Shown one piece after another: positions 1-11,953 of a stretch of DNA of 64,000 bases. The translations under genes and the position numbers were made by a program. The notes under the pieces were generated by a model. That model did no database searches, was not told the origin of the DNA, and saw nothing but the letters and a program-made list of their open reading frames with translations. The stretch is from Cheilinus undulatus (taxonomy: Eukaryota > Chordata > Actinopteri > Labriformes > Labridae): contig NC_054877.1 of the NCBI RefSeq assembly GCF_018320785.1, positions 18,458,329 to 18,522,328 on the forward strand, in the 5' to 3' direction. The first letter of the stretch is position 1. The number at the start of each line of letters is the position of its first letter.

Positions 1-792
1 CATGCAGTTATCCTGAGCCTCACCCAGTCTCTGGGGGTCTCAAGGTGCTAGTTTTGTGTCGCTGCCTTTGCAGACGTTTGGATAGATTTAACGTGGAGTT
101 CATGAAAGAGTTTTTTCAGGCCTGGACACAGTTTACACTTCACCTTTTGTGCAAAAAGTCCAGTAGTGCTCGTAACTCCTCACGTCCAAAGACATCCTTA
201 TTTGGCATTTCCCTCTCCCTTTCCATCTATCACCTGGATTACTGTTGGCACCCAAAAGGGGCGCTTGTTTTTGTTTGTTTGTTTTGTTTTGTTTTGTTTT
301 TTGTCTACTCTGCCCCACCATGTTGCAGATAGTTGGAGGATTTATAGTAACCCAAGTAACAAGATTGTTATTTAAAAGTGGCTGTCATGTGACTATTAAG
401 CTAGCAGCAGGTATGTGTTACGCTACTGTGCTACTGACACCTGTAATGTGATTTCAGTAACATGTTACTTTGTACCAGGTTACACCCAATACTGGTGGTA
501 AACCACCCTTTCATTAACCCCTACACTTACCTGAGTTTGATGCAAATTTACTGCTCTTACCTTAGATAAAACTCAGCTTTGCTCTTTTGAGTTTTATGTC
601 TTTAATCTTGAAACTTGAAGGTTTTCCCCCTCATATTTTAACTTGTCTGTCTGCGCCTGGTGCCCTCATTAAATGTTCATTTTTTCACCTAAAATGGTCA
701 TGATGGGACAAAATGGACACATTGTTGATTAAAGCTTGGTCATTACCTCTGAATTCATGTGTTAGCTCTGAAGCTGTCTTTCTTAACATGAG
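1..792. other. Non-coding left edge, probably intron of the E2/U-box gene
   Basis: I find no exon that would encode the missing N-terminal half of the E2 domain here; no Pro-rich segment of the YPFxPP type is visible in any frame. There is a T-rich run with GTTTT units near 265-300. The 3' end of the stretch leads into the acceptor of the first recognised exon. It is most likely intron, with the earlier exons left of the window. Confidence 0.5.
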
Positions 793-2087
793 AACAGCTC
801 TACCACTGCAATGTCAACAGTGTGGGCCGCATCTGCCACAACATATTTGACCGCAACTACAATGCCCACATCACCATGAGAGAGATCCTTGAAGCAGTAT
901 ATGGACTGCTCATAGTCCCTGAGCCTGACGATCCTCTGGACAGGTGAGATTGTAGTCATGCTGAGTTCAGTCACTCTTTTAGCTAATGTAGGCTGACAAT
1001 GAAGACGTTTTTTAGAAATATTTTTTAATGTGAATTTTTTGACAGATTTTGATTTCCTTATGTTCCACATATTAGCAGTGTTAGTTTTTTTGTATCCCAC
1101 ATTTTAGTCTGTCATTTTTTTAGTTTGGTTTAAGAACTCCTGATGCTTGATAATTTTGCACTTGTTTTTAGAAAGCCACACGTTCTTTTTTTCCTTTTCA
1201 AAAGAAGCTATTTTCTGATTTCACCAAGATTGTTTGTTTTCTGTGGTTTAAATTGCCCACTTTTGATTTTATTGCCTTCCTTTAAGCCTTTTGTTATTTG
1301 GATCTTTAAAATGCTCCTTGAATAATTAGAAGTAATTCTGATGAAAAGCTATATCAGACAATTTATCCAAGCTAATGCCTAATCTACAATGCAGAAGTAG
1401 AAATCAAAGGAAAAATAATTGTTCAGCACTTTAACACAAACAATCAGTTGTATTTTACAACATAACATAAAATATTATTACTCAAATACGCTCCTTTTTC
1501 TTATGAAAGCATTCTGGCTGAGGAATTCATGACGAGCCATGAGGTTTATGAACAAGAGGCCAAGAAACATACAGAGGAAGCTGCAGGGATCTCAATGGAT
1601 GACATGGAGAAAGTAAAAAATTTGTAACGGACATTGACATTCCTACATTGATTTCCTTAAGATATTAAATTAACACATTGTCTAACAATGTTTAAATTCT
1701 GTGCTTTATTTAAAGAAAATGGTGGATCCAGTGGCACAGTTCATACCTCAACATCTGATCTGCCCACTCACAAAGAAGATGTTCATTGATCCTGTGAAAA
1801 CTATCTATGGCACCGTGTATGAACGCAAGGCCATCGAGGAACACCTGAGACAGTGAGATCAATCAGTTTTGATTTACATCATCATAGCCTAAAAGAAAAA
1901 GGAAAGTCCATATTTTATGTAAAACCACTGTGGGAGATATTTCACAGATGACTTGCGTTACCCTCCTTGCAGACATCAGTATGAGCCGCTGGCAGGACCG
2001 GGACATGAGCTTGAGCTGACCGACATGATAGCAGACCAGGACATGAAGAAAATGGTGATGGATCATCGTTCACGTCAAATTAGTTAG
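793..2087 (+). CDS. E2 ubiquitin-conjugating domain fused to a U-box (partial, 3' end of gene)
   Basis: Four exons fit together in phase: 793 (or 798)-943, 1510-1612, 1716-1852 and 1973-2087 (stop TAG). Exon 1 encodes the C-terminal half of an E2 fold: HCNVNSVGRIC, where the final Cys is at the catalytic position and the usual HPN triad reads HCN, followed by VPEPDDPLDS, the conserved E2 segment spanning the first junction. After a charged linker (EEFMTSHEVYEQEAKKH) the third exon opens a U-box: IPQHLICPLTKKMFIDPVKT, then YGTVYERKAIEEHL, ending in exon 4 with LTDMIADQDMKKMV. U-boxes recruit charged E2s without zinc, so this protein would carry both its own E2 and an E3-type docking domain. 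The frame is open across all junctions and the donors are GTGAG, GTAAA and GTGAG. A poly(A) signal AATAAA lies at 2481-2486. The N-terminus is outside the window. I do not recognise a named orthologue; WDSUB1- and UBE2D-type proteins carry only one of the two domains. Confidence 0.8.
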
Positions 2088-2489
2088 TTCTGAATTTATC
2101 GTAACTGATGGTGTTTCTGGAGGCACTTTAATGCAGATTCTGCTTTTTTTGAAGGGATAAATCAATACTTGTGTGTGTTAATACTTCATTTTCTAAGTCA
2201 GAGGAATAATCTTATTGATACATTTACTTGTGTTTCAGTTGTTTAACAGAAGATTTGAAATTGGACAAGTTTTCCTTTTTCAAACTTTTCCATGGGCTCT
2301 TATGTTTTGAGTTGTTGTTTGTCTTTACTTTGTTTTTCCATGGGATTGTATTTCTTTATTAATTGTTTTATCAGTAAAAAATACATTTGATTATTAAGTG
2401 CCACCTCTCTAAGATCTCTTGATAACTTTTTTGGAGTAAAACAGAAACTGGTTAATTACATTTGTCTCTTGTAGAGCTAGAATAAACTT

Positions 2490-4320
2490 CCGTTTTACTT
2501 CTTCATATTTGACCACAGATCACATTTATTGCAGGCAAAAACCACAGATTTGAATCACGAAATATCTCACACTTTTTAAATCTCTGGGGGATTTTCAGTC
2601 TTAAAACATTTTGGTCAGGATTCCAGGTTATCTACATGACGGTAGTTATTCCTTATTATCATCTTTACTAAAGCTGCACTTGGTAAAAATTAGAAGAGCT
2701 TTTAGGGATGACTGTCCATAGAAGGAACGGAGCAAAACACCTGACCTCGGAGCACAACAATGGTAGCCCAGAACTTTGTGTTAAGCTCTTGAATCAGGGG
2801 TTTCAAATAAAAAGGAGACATGTAAAGAGTAGAACATTTCACAAATCACCCTAAGCAGCACACCTAGTTAACAAAACACTAACAACTACACTGACCAAGA
2901 AAAACATGCCTAGTGGTTGAATGTTTTTCATTATTTAACGAATATTTGAGTGTTGATATGCCATTGCATTGCAGAGATACTTGGTAATAACATTTTTTAA
3001 TTAATGTTTCACTTTTATATCAATAACAGATAAAGACATAATTTGAATTCACTTTTACTGTGATCGTGCAACGTTTGATCAAATGTGCAAGTTAAAATAA
3101 GAATGAAATCGACACACCTCCAATTTTCGTATACACTGCATCTTGAACCAACGCACAGCAGTTTTGCTCTGACTGAAGGAAAGCGACCTCGCTCACTGGA
3201 AACGTATCAAGAGCACAACGCAGTGCAGCCCTGAGCAGCTTGAGACCAGGAGGCAAGATCACGGAGAACTACGTGTTCAGTATTAGGTTGTTTCCACCAA
3301 GCTGTCTGGCTCAGTTCGGTGCGGGACGGCACGCATTTTTGAGCACCCTTCTGTAGTGGTACCAATCTTACCTATCCGTCCCAAAAAGGGGGAGCTTCAC
3401 ACACAACAATAGGGGGTGATACTGACGTCATGTCAGTGCGCAACACAGCTGCTGGGCCTAGGGCTGCAAAACACTGAAATCTGCTCTGTGAGGAGAGGGC
3501 GAAAACAGGAGAAAAACGGCCCCTGCTGTGATTGACGTTGACACCCCTGCCATACGAATCAAACCGGACCCCCTGATGGAAACAAGGTCTATGTCAACAG
3601 CGGATTATTTTACCATTCTTTGCCTGCCATTCATTTCAATGTGATTCTGGGATTTTTTCTTCTACTGTATGTTTGTAAGTCAAAAGGTTTCCACCTTAAA
3701 AGTTAATTTTTCTTCATCAGTGGTGTAGCTCTGTGACCCTCTGACCTCGCTATGACCCTTTTTGCCACCGAATTTAGCTTAATGTTAATATAGTAATAAT
3801 TTCACTTGTATCAGAAGTCTGTCTGTGTGGTGTGAATAGATAGATGGGACTTGTGGTGTAAAGGCACTTTTACTAGTCAGATGATTGGATAAGTGTTCAA
3901 GTTCAAGTCCAAAGTTCAAGTCCAAAACTAACAATATAAGAAGTGCATAACATAGAATTACCAGGTTACAAGAAGATGCAGATCCCACCCCCCTTTAGTG
4001 CGTTTATTGGTTCCCCAGAGGACTCCAGTAAATCCAACATTTCCTCTTATGCATGGTTACTTTTGATGCCTGGTTCCGATTATCAATCGCCTAAATTTCA
4101 CTACTTTTACCCTCCTGTCTTTCCATACATCGAACAACTGACACACAAAATAAAAGTTGTTTATTCCTTACCTCAAGCAAAACACTCTCAGACAAAATAC
4201 AGGAATTTAATGGTTTATAACTCAAATATAGCATGTAATCACAATTATAGTGTGTCATTTTATGATTTTTCACACATGCAGCTTAAAACTTGATATTTTA
4301 CCTTCGGTTGGTATGCTCTT
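2490..4320. other. Intergenic stretch
   Basis: This lies between the poly(A) signal of the E2/U-box gene and the first exon of the first THEM6-like gene. It is AT-rich and carries no convincing coding exon on either strand. The only structure I see is the weak inverted-end repeat candidate at 3285-3590. Confidence 0.5.
3285..3590. repeat. Possible short MITE with imperfect inverted ends
   Basis: The left edge reads TTGTTTCCACCAAG and the right edge, reverse-complemented, reads TTGTTTCCATCAGG. The roughly 300 bp between them has no coding capacity and is more GC-rich than its surroundings. I could not identify a clean target-site duplication, so this is tentative. Confidence 0.35.
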
Positions 4321-4329
4321 ATTTTGAAG

Positions 4330-4470
4330 GACTATTCCGGAAGTACTTGAAATGTTTCTGCAACGTTTGCGTTTTACTTTCCGTGGTGTGAATAAGCAGC
4401 ATAATAGGAGTGACTGGCCCGAAAAGGGCTACGCTAAATTTCGGTCGAAACACGAGGAACCAGAAGGCAG
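4330..4470 (+). promoter_or_regulatory. Probable noncoding first exon and promoter of the first THEM6-like gene
   Basis: A strong donor, GGCAG followed by GTGAGTG, begins at 4471 with no open frame in front of it, and the coding exon at 6629 has an acceptor (CTCCACAG) four bases before its ATG. This implies a noncoding first exon ending at 4470. An ETS-type core CCGGAAGT lies at 4337-4344, as it does in front of the second copy. The transcription start is not known, so the left limit is approximate. Confidence 0.5.
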
Positions 4471-5929
4471 GTGAGTGTTACCGGCGATCGAATAAAAAAG
4501 CGCTTACTTTCTCGGTTTGTTCACCTCTGCATGTGAAGTTAGACTGAAAACTACGGGTGCCGACAGTTACCCCTTCAAATAGTTTTACTTCAGCGTTATC
4601 AGTGGTAATGGGTGCGTTAGCTTATATTTCAAAACACAGAGTTATTCATTTTTTGCCACTTAAGTAAATTAAATTTTAGTCTGATCATTTCTGTTTTAAA
4701 AACGCACTGTAAATAACTGCCCACACAATTACGGTAATAAAATTTATAAGGGTTGACGATTCTGTGTCGATTACCTCATATTTATCCCAAACGTTTGCAC
4801 GACTGTAGTAACTTTAATAGTTGAATTTAGTTAAAAACTTAAACCTACTTTAAGCAGTTCTTTCGTTTTTGGGTGAAACTGGTCTGTTGTATTTAGTTAG
4901 CCCGCACTTATAATAAGTTACCCACTTCTTTACAGGAATGTATTAACTTTTTATTTATGTGAATTATTTGATGGTAGTACAAGTAGCCTTATTTTGCAAA
5001 TTCATATTTTCAGTTGCAAAGTAATGATACGCTTATCAGATTTGACGTTGATAGTTTGACAAAAACACAAGTTATAAAGTTGAACGACTTAAGAAATCTC
5101 TGTCATACATTTGTCATTTGCATGTGATTTACTATTAGCTGAACAAAGTCAGATTTGTACATACATCACTTTGGGCACTAGATAGTTGTAACCATCTGTC
5201 TTCATTTTAAAACATGTTTTTTCTTTTTCACTAGTGTATCATTAATACTTTAAGTAAATAATCTTCATCTTTCTTCTATCTCTGCCCCTACCAACCAGCA
5301 TTAACTTGTGACATGCAGTTTTTGCAGAAAGGTAACAGGCCTTTCCTGCTGAACCTGTTCACACCCTCATGTTTTTCAAATCACTTCACGTGTCCTGAAA
5401 AATTCAGACTGAAACGCAATTTGGAATTCCTACAAGGAATCACAATAGGCCTACTATCCCTATTTTAAAAGATAATGGGCGAACTACCTCAAAGTTTCAG
5501 GTCAACATGTGGGAAATGGTGCAACCCTACTTAATCAAACCAAGATACTGCAGGCTTTAGTGACTGATGGCTGCAACTTTATCTTGCAATTTTTGAAAGA
5601 TACAGTGTCAACTGTTGGACTTATAATTACAAAAAATATGTAATAGAATTATATCTGTTTTATGTGAGAGTTAAGCAAATACAGAGCCCATGTTTCTCAT
5701 TTTTCTTCGGAGCTGCTCTGAATGCGTTTTAATGTAAATAGAATATGTAGATTAAATTAAAATAAAATAGTATTTTTTGAAACTGAGATGCTGTCATTTG
5801 AAAAATTTTGGATTTTTTTCCCAACCATCATTCTTTGAGACTTAAAGAAACAGTAGTTACTCAGGAAGAGTCACTTACAGCCTGTTAGAGCACAACCAGC
5901 ATCTACCATATTAATTGTTGGTTTTGTCT

Positions 5930-6472
5930 TTTAAAGGTACAGTGCGAATATTTAGTCACATGTAGCAGAAAAAACTTGGTAAGAATAGAACAAAATATTT
6001 TAAAGTCTGTTGAAATTAGTGTTGAATCACCCAAACTTTACACAAAGGTTAGGAAATTTTAATTTGGTAGATTATTTTGTTGTAAAAATGCTTCCCTTTT
6101 AAATGGTGCCACATTTGTAAGGAACATGCATTTATGGGATGAGCAGCTGAGCTGAGTATGTATGTGGGATGTGCCAGTGAAAAACTTGCCAAATCTTCCT
6201 TACCAATATAAGATTTATCGCCATGAAGCATTATTACAATGATGAAATACTCTACCAAACATACATTTTTTAGTGTTAGGTACATAAATTATCATTATTT
6301 TTTTTAACTAAGAAAAAAGCCTTTCATTCATACTTAAAGGAGGATCCCCCTACTATGCCCTCTTTCACCACTTCCTTTTTTTTGTTAATTCTTCTGGTTG
6401 CCACATGCAGTGAGGGTTGCAGCCAAGAATCTGACCCAATTTCAACCCAATTTTACACACTGTACCTTTAAG
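5930..6472. mobile_element. MITE in the first THEM6-like intron
   Basis: The left end TTAAAGGTACAGTGCGAATA and the right end ACACACTGTACCTTTAAG are inverted copies. The interior (about 540 bp) has no transposase remnant. A related end fragment, with GAGAGCCCCCTGGTGGCAG and ACACTGTGTGTTTA, is visible near 22350-22400. Ends of the type TTTAAAGGTACAGTGTGTA are common in fish genomes. The superfamily is uncertain. Confidence 0.6.
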
Positions 6473-6628
6473 AAATGTTACAGTTTTATATGGAAACTTT
6501 AACATACTAAGTAGACATTTGTTATTTTTTGTTTGTTATTATTTATTTATTATTTATTTGTTATTCTTCAAATTGAGAACTTTTTAACTAATTAACCCCC
6601 TTTCCTGTGCTGTTTGCTCCACAGGGAC

Positions 6629-7327
6629 ATGTGGTGGGTGCTGTGGGTGCTCGCTGCCTTGCTGGCTCTCTTCTCCTGTTTCGATGTGTGGTACTTCCTG
6701 CGAGCGGCAGCTGTGATACTGCGTGCTTGGTTCCAGCCTCCAATCTGGGACGTTACGGCAGAGCAGACCCTCACAGGCCGGGTCACTCCTCGTGACATCG
6801 ACATGTGCCACATGAACAATGCCCGCTACCTCCGGGAGTGCGACTTTGCTCGCTTCTCTCTCTATGTACGTAACGGTGTGTTCAAGGCCGTACGAGCACT
6901 TGGAGCTTCTATGGTTGTTGGGGCCACCACCATCCGTTACCGCAGGGCTCTGTGTATCGGGGAGGGCTTTGAGCTGCGCAGTCGCATCGTCACATGGGAT
7001 GATAAAGCGTTCTATTTAGAGCAGAGATTTGTGGCGACAAAAGACGGGCTGGTGTGTGCTGTCATGTACTGTAAGCAGAGCGTCATCCGCAGCAGCCCGG
7101 ACAAGATCATGCAGCACCTGTGTAAGAGAAAGGTAAGAAACAATGACTGCATTCATGCAGATTTTACAGATGAAAGAAGAGTCGCTTTGAACAATGAGGG
7201 TTTGTTGTGCTCTTTCCAGGTGGAGTGTCCTGAGTTTCCAGAAGATCTTCAGCACTGGGTAAACTTCATCTCTGCCAGCAGTCAGGCCCTCAGAGCTGAG
7301 AGCGGACTGGATGAGAAGGACAAATGA
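6629..7327 (+). CDS. them6: THEM6-like hotdog thioesterase, copy 1
   Basis: Two coding exons, 6629-7132 and 7220-7327, encode 203 residues (human THEM6 is 208). The start is the ATG right after a CTCCACAG acceptor. The protein begins with a hydrophobic segment ([19 protein letters not shown]), a membrane anchor or uncleaved signal. The hotdog fold follows, with [16 protein letters not shown] on its helix, and then [11 protein letters not shown] and [10 protein letters not shown]. It ends [13 protein letters not shown] and [11 protein letters not shown], hallmarks of THEM6. Mammalian THEM6 is reported at the endoplasmic reticulum; its substrate is not settled. The copy at 10024 is a close paralog in the same orientation. 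The 87-base intron is in frame and without a stop. The poly(A) signal AATAAA is at 7605-7610. Splice sites are canonical (GTAAG, TTTCCAG). Confidence 0.93.
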   Translation: MWWVLWVLAALLALFSCFDVWYFLRAAAVILRAWFQPPIWDVTAEQTLTGRVTPRDIDMCHMNNARYLRECDFARFSLYVRNGVFKAVRALGASMVVGATTIRYRRALCIGEGFELRSRIVTWDDKAFYLEQRFVATKDGLVCAVMYCKQSVIRSSPDKIMQHLCKRKVRNNDCIHADFTDERRVALNNEGLLCSFQVECPEFPEDLQHWVNFISASSQALRAESGLDEKDK

Positions 7328-7604
7328 GGCGATACATGGGAAACTGCTGAGAGGGACTTTTTGTATATCAGCTGTTTCATAAACTCAGGATTAAAAAAAC
7401 CCTCTGAATGAGACATTTGTCTTCTATTCATGTTTACTAGTTTTAAAACACATGTGCCTACACTTCTGAAAATGAGATTCTCTCGCCTGTGTCAACACTA
7501 GAAGAGCTACTATGTACCTCTCATTGTTTGGAGAGGATGATGAAAACGTCTTCCTCCATAACAGTATGGTTATGTAAAGTGTTTAACATTGTGCTTTGAA
7601 AAGC

Positions 7605-7610
7605 AATAAA
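7605..7610 (+). other. Poly(A) signal of the first THEM6-like gene
   Basis: AATAAA lies about 280 bases after the stop codon and is followed by a T-rich stretch. Confidence 0.6.
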
Positions 7611-7706
7611 ACAAAAGAGTTTTGATGTACTTGTATTCTCTCAGTGAGTGTAAAAGATCATTTTACATTACTGGTTTAAAGTATTCTGTGTCAAACACAA
7701 ACATGC

Positions 7707-9040
7707 ACCTCTTGGATGTTTTACCCTTTTATTGATTTTATGAATCAATCATGGTCATAATTTGGTGTTTTTTAACCAAAATGAAAAACCTCTTTCAAAG
7801 TTAAAACATTTCTACAAAGAAATGTCAATTAAACAGGAATATGTAAGGTAAAATAAGTGACTGCATTAATTCAACAGCTAATTGGTGCTAGTAGTCTCAC
7901 AATTAGTGAAATAGGGATCACCTGAGTGCAGTTAATGTGTCTCAAGTGATTGTGGTATAAAGACATCTGTGTCTGGAAGGTCCAGCCACAGATTCAGCAG
8001 TATTCCTGGCTACCATTACACCATAAAGACAAAGAACACTCCAAGCAACTTAGAGAAAAGGTTATTGAAAAGTTGGGACAGTTACAAAAAAAATCCACGG
8101 CGCTCAGTTTCCCTAGGAGTTCAATTAAACCCATTATCAAGAAATTAAAGGAATATGGCACGTGTAAATCTGCCTATGACTACTCTTAAAGAGTTGCAAG
8201 CTGGAACAGCTGAGATGGGAGAGACTGCAAACAACAACTCTTGTCCAGGTTCTTCACCAGTCAAAGCTTTATGGGAGAGTGTTAAAGAGAAAGCTGCTGT
8301 TGAAGAAAACTCATTAAATCTTCTCCAGACTTCACCAAAAGCAATGTGGGAGACTCCATGGTTACGTGGAACAAAGTTCTTTGGTCTGATGAGTCCAAAT
8401 TTGTGCCTTTAGACAAAATGCTGTTTGGCATCACTGCACATCATCACAAATGCACCGTTCCCACTGTGAAGCATGATGGTGGCAGCATCATGCTGTGGGG
8501 GATACTTTTTCTGCAGCCAGCCCTGGAAGGCTTGTAAAGGTGGAGGGTAAAATGAATGTGACAAAATACAGGAAAGCCTGGAGGACAATCTTATTCAGTC
8601 TACAAGAGAACTACAGCTTGGGAGAAGATGTATCTTCTAGCAAGACAATGACCTGCAGCATACAGCGAAAGCTGCACAGAAATGGTTTAAAGACAACAAA
8701 GTGAATGCTCTGGAGTGGCTGAGTCAAAGCCCAGACCTCAATCCAATAGTGATTTTTGTGGTCCAGATGTGCGAGCCTGACTGAGACCTTTCCACACAGA
8801 CTTTGTGCTGTGACTGAAGCCAAAGGTACATCTATTAAATTATTAAATACTGACTTAAAAGGGGTGAATATTTATGCTGTCACTTATTTTACATTATGTA
8901 TTTTATTTAATTCACATTACTTTGTAGAAAGCTGTTTTCACTTTGACATTAAATTTGTGTTTTGTATTTTTCATAGCCAGATTATATTGACCATGTTTGA
9001 TTTATAAAATCAATAAGAGGGTAAAACATCCAAGGGGTGA
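7707..9040 (+). mobile_element. Decayed Tc1-like transposon between the THEM6 duplicates
   Basis: Left end CTTGGATGTTTTACCCTTTT (7711-7730) and right end GGGTAAAACATCCAAGG (about 9019-9035) are inverted, and the match continues inward through ATTGATTTTAT, giving terminal repeats of at least 50 bp. The plus strand carries broken transposase pieces: HHKDKEHSKQLREKV near 8020, KVLWSDESKF near 8380 and VKHDGGSIMLWG near 8480, the last two being the Tc1 catalytic-core signatures. Frames shift several times and parts are missing. The outermost bases of the usual Tc1 end are missing or diverged, so exact limits and the TA duplication are uncertain. Confidence 0.8.
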
Positions 9041-9224
9041 ATACTTCATAAATCACTTAAACATTCATTGTGAACGCAAATATTTTGGCTTTAATTTTTA
9101 ATGAAGTACTGTGAGAGAAGCATAAACTTGGTTGTAGGGCTCAATTTAATCCAGAAGGTGGGGCTAAAGATTTACCAAGTACGCCCTGTTCCCTTTAACC
9201 TCAGAAGAAGAAAAGCAGCTTCGC

Positions 9225-9318
9225 ATGTCGTCACACACCCGGAAGTCATGCTCATTCATTCTACCGGTTTCTTCAAGTTATAACGCATCTCATGGTAGCG
9301 CTAACCTCTGCACGCACA
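9225..9318 (+). promoter_or_regulatory. Probable noncoding first exon and promoter of the second THEM6-like gene
   Basis: A donor (CACGCACA, then GTAAGTTT starting at 9319) occurs without an open frame before it, and the coding exon at 10024 again has an acceptor (TTGTTTCAG) just before its ATG. An ETS-type core CCGGAAGT lies at 9239-9246. The layout repeats that of the first copy. The transcription start is not determined. Confidence 0.5.
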
Positions 9319-10023
9319 GTAAGTTTATATTAATACTTATTAATCAACTCTGTTTTTTGGGGTTGCATTTTAATATTAGACATTGATAAAACGTTAAAAT
9401 GACAACTTCGCTCGTTCAAAGCATATTTTATGTCACCAAGGCCATCAGACGCCGGCAGCTAGCAGCTAAGCTAACAGATTTTGGCTGTCACAGCAGTTGC
9501 GCCGCGTTCATTTGAATGCTGCAGTTTCCTCATCCCCTCAAGGTTGACTCAGACGGTTAGAGAAATGGGCTGCTGCCATATGTTCAGCTTTAATTCTGTG
9601 AGACAGGAAGATAAACCACAACCTTGTATTTTCATATGAACCTACACTGACATTGAAGAGGTCAAAGCAGCATTTTATTTTACACTGAGTGTAAATGTGG
9701 AGTGTGAACGGTCTAGACTGTTTTATGTAAGGGTATTGAAAACGATTTAGATGTAGGATCTTATAAACTCAGCACTTTAACTCACATATACAGTTCAGGT
9801 GTGTCACAATTTCACAATTTCAAACTTCAATATGAACCTGTTTGAAGTCATAAGTTATATTTTAGTACCATTTCAAGATAACATAGAGGCCCTTGGCAGC
9901 ACTCAATACTGGGTCGGTTTGTTGCATCTAATAGAAAAAAATGCAACTCCTGCATGATACAATTTACTGCATATAATTTGCCCTCATGTTTTCTATCTCA
10001 ATTTTTTGGATTGTTTCAGAGAG

Positions 10024-11953
10024 ATGCTGCTGCTGGTGCTGGGTGCCCTCCTCCTGCTCTTCTGCAGTCTGGATGTGTGGTACTTCCTACGTGGGGCCCA
10101 GGTGTTTGTCGAAGCGTGGTTCCAACCCCGAATATGGGACATTCTAGCTGAGCAAAGCATTGAAGGCATGGTCCTTCCCCATGATTTGGACTATATGGGC
10201 CACATGAACAACTCCAGGTATCTCAGGGAGTGTGACTTTGCACGCTTCCACCATTACATGCGGAACGGGCTGTTCATGGCTTCTCGCAAACTCGGGGCCA
10301 AGATGGTTGTAGGGGCCTCTACTATACGATACAGGCGCTCCCTGGCTTTCCGAGAGGCTTTTGAGATTCGGACCAAAGTAATCGGATGGGATGAGAAGGC
10401 TTTTTACTTGGAGCAGCGCTTTGTTTCCAAGAGGGATGGGTTTGTCTCTGCAATCATGCTCTGCAGGCAGAATGTGGTTCACTCCAGCCCGGAGACCATC
10501 ATTGAATACGTCTGCAAAAGAAAGGTGAGCTTTTCCTGGAGATGGAGAAAAGTAATGGTGGTGTTTGTGCAGGTATTTAACTTAATTATCAAGCCACCAT
10601 GTTATTGGCAGTCACCTCTGTTAGTTGCTCATTTACATATAGAAAAAACTACAAACATTTACAGTAGAGAATTGATAGTTAGGAAGTTATTGTGTGTCCT
10701 TGTTTAAAAAAAGGTATTCTATATCTTTTTTGCAATTAAAAGAAAAACAGCATATATTCTGTAATGAGAGCACTGAATTTAGGCATGTGATATTTTAGGT
10801 CTAGAAATAAGGAATACAGTTGGATAGAATTTTGGCATCTCAAATGAAATGCTTTTGCTAGGTTGACTTAACATTATTGTACAAAAAACGGCATGGTATT
10901 TAAGAGAAATACAAAAAAGCATCAACATACTGAAAGGTATTAAGCAGAGGAATTATAATTTAACTTGGTACATTAGCTTAAAAGACTCTAATGGCATTAT
11001 TGACGATTGTATTGGCAGTCAGACACAAACTCGGACTCTGCTTATGCAAGCTCCAGATTGTGACCAAGCCAGTAATACTGCAGATTACCAAGTAGAATAA
11101 ACATAAAATTAACAGACACATTTTGCCTTAATATATTACAAATTAGTGAAAAAATATGTCATCAGAAGTTTAGAAGACACATGCTGATGTCTTAAAAAAT
11201 TGTTACACAAGGTTCAACCAACAGTTCAAAATCCAAGGATTATTTTACTGCATGAGCCATATGGAGCCTTGAATTTCCCTCTGGATTAATAAATTACCTA
11301 CCTAAATACCTATCTATCTACAAACCTACCTACCTACGCACCTACACGAATACACGCCTGCCTACTTACACACTTAGCTATTTACACCTACCTAAACACC
11401 TACCTACACTTTCCTACCTACCTACATTGATATGCCTACGTACAAACCTGCACACATACCAACACTTCTGCCTACCTACCTACCTACCTACCTACCTACC
11501 TATCTATCTAGTCGCACCTACCTACACATCTACCAACCTACACACCTACCTGCCCAAACACCAACACACCTACCTACACTCATACCTACCTACATACCTA
11601 CACACCTACCTACACATCTACCTACCTACACACTTACCTGCACACCTACACAGCTTCCTACCTACCTACTTGGAAAGGCATCATATCCTCCTAATTTTAT
11701 AAGCACGGTTATTGGCATTGTACTTTAAAAACTATCTTGACTGATTATAAACTTGTTACCAGTCAATGCTACATTACTAGACTGACTGTCTCATCTCTTG
11801 ACTATGGCTTTATTGTATTTTATCTGATTTTGTGTTTGCGTGCAGATCGAGTGCCCTGAGTTCCCAGAAGACCTCAAACTCTGGATCAACTACATCTCAG
11901 CCAGCAGCCAGGCCCTGAGAGCTGAAAGTGGACTTGAAGAGAAGAACAAGTGA
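10024..11953 (+). CDS. them6: THEM6-like hotdog thioesterase, copy 2
   Basis: Exons 10024-10524 and 11846-11953 encode 202 residues. The N-terminus [17 protein letters not shown] is a strong hydrophobic anchor. Family blocks match the upstream copy: [65 protein letters not shown] and [16 protein letters not shown] before the stop. The second exon begins [13 protein letters not shown] where copy 1 has [13 protein letters not shown], and the intron interrupts the same codon boundary (after CKRK, phase 0). The intron here is 1,321 bp, against 87 bp in copy 1, and holds a tetranucleotide repeat. Same-strand arrangement and identical structure mark a tandem duplication. Possible poly(A) signals lie at 12795-12800 and near 13110. 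Which copy is the strict orthologue of human THEM6 cannot be told from this window. Confidence 0.93.
11290..11680 (+). repeat. (CCTA)n microsatellite in the second THEM6-like intron
   Basis: About 390 bp of tandem CCTA/CCTACA units, purest at 11472-11505 and degenerate elsewhere. Overlapping open frames rich in Tyr, Leu, Pro and Thr run through it only because the 4-bp unit lacks stop codons. Confidence 0.95.

Noticed and set aside
793-2087. NSMCE2 SP-RING gene, considered because NSMCE2 is also on human 8q24
   Set aside because: The domain lacks the SP-RING Cys/His zinc ligands and follows an E2 core; it fits a U-box.
11427-11728. Overlapping open frames of about 90-100 codons rich in Tyr, Leu, Pro and Thr
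   Set aside because: They arise from the stop-free (CCTA)n tetranucleotide repeat in an intron.
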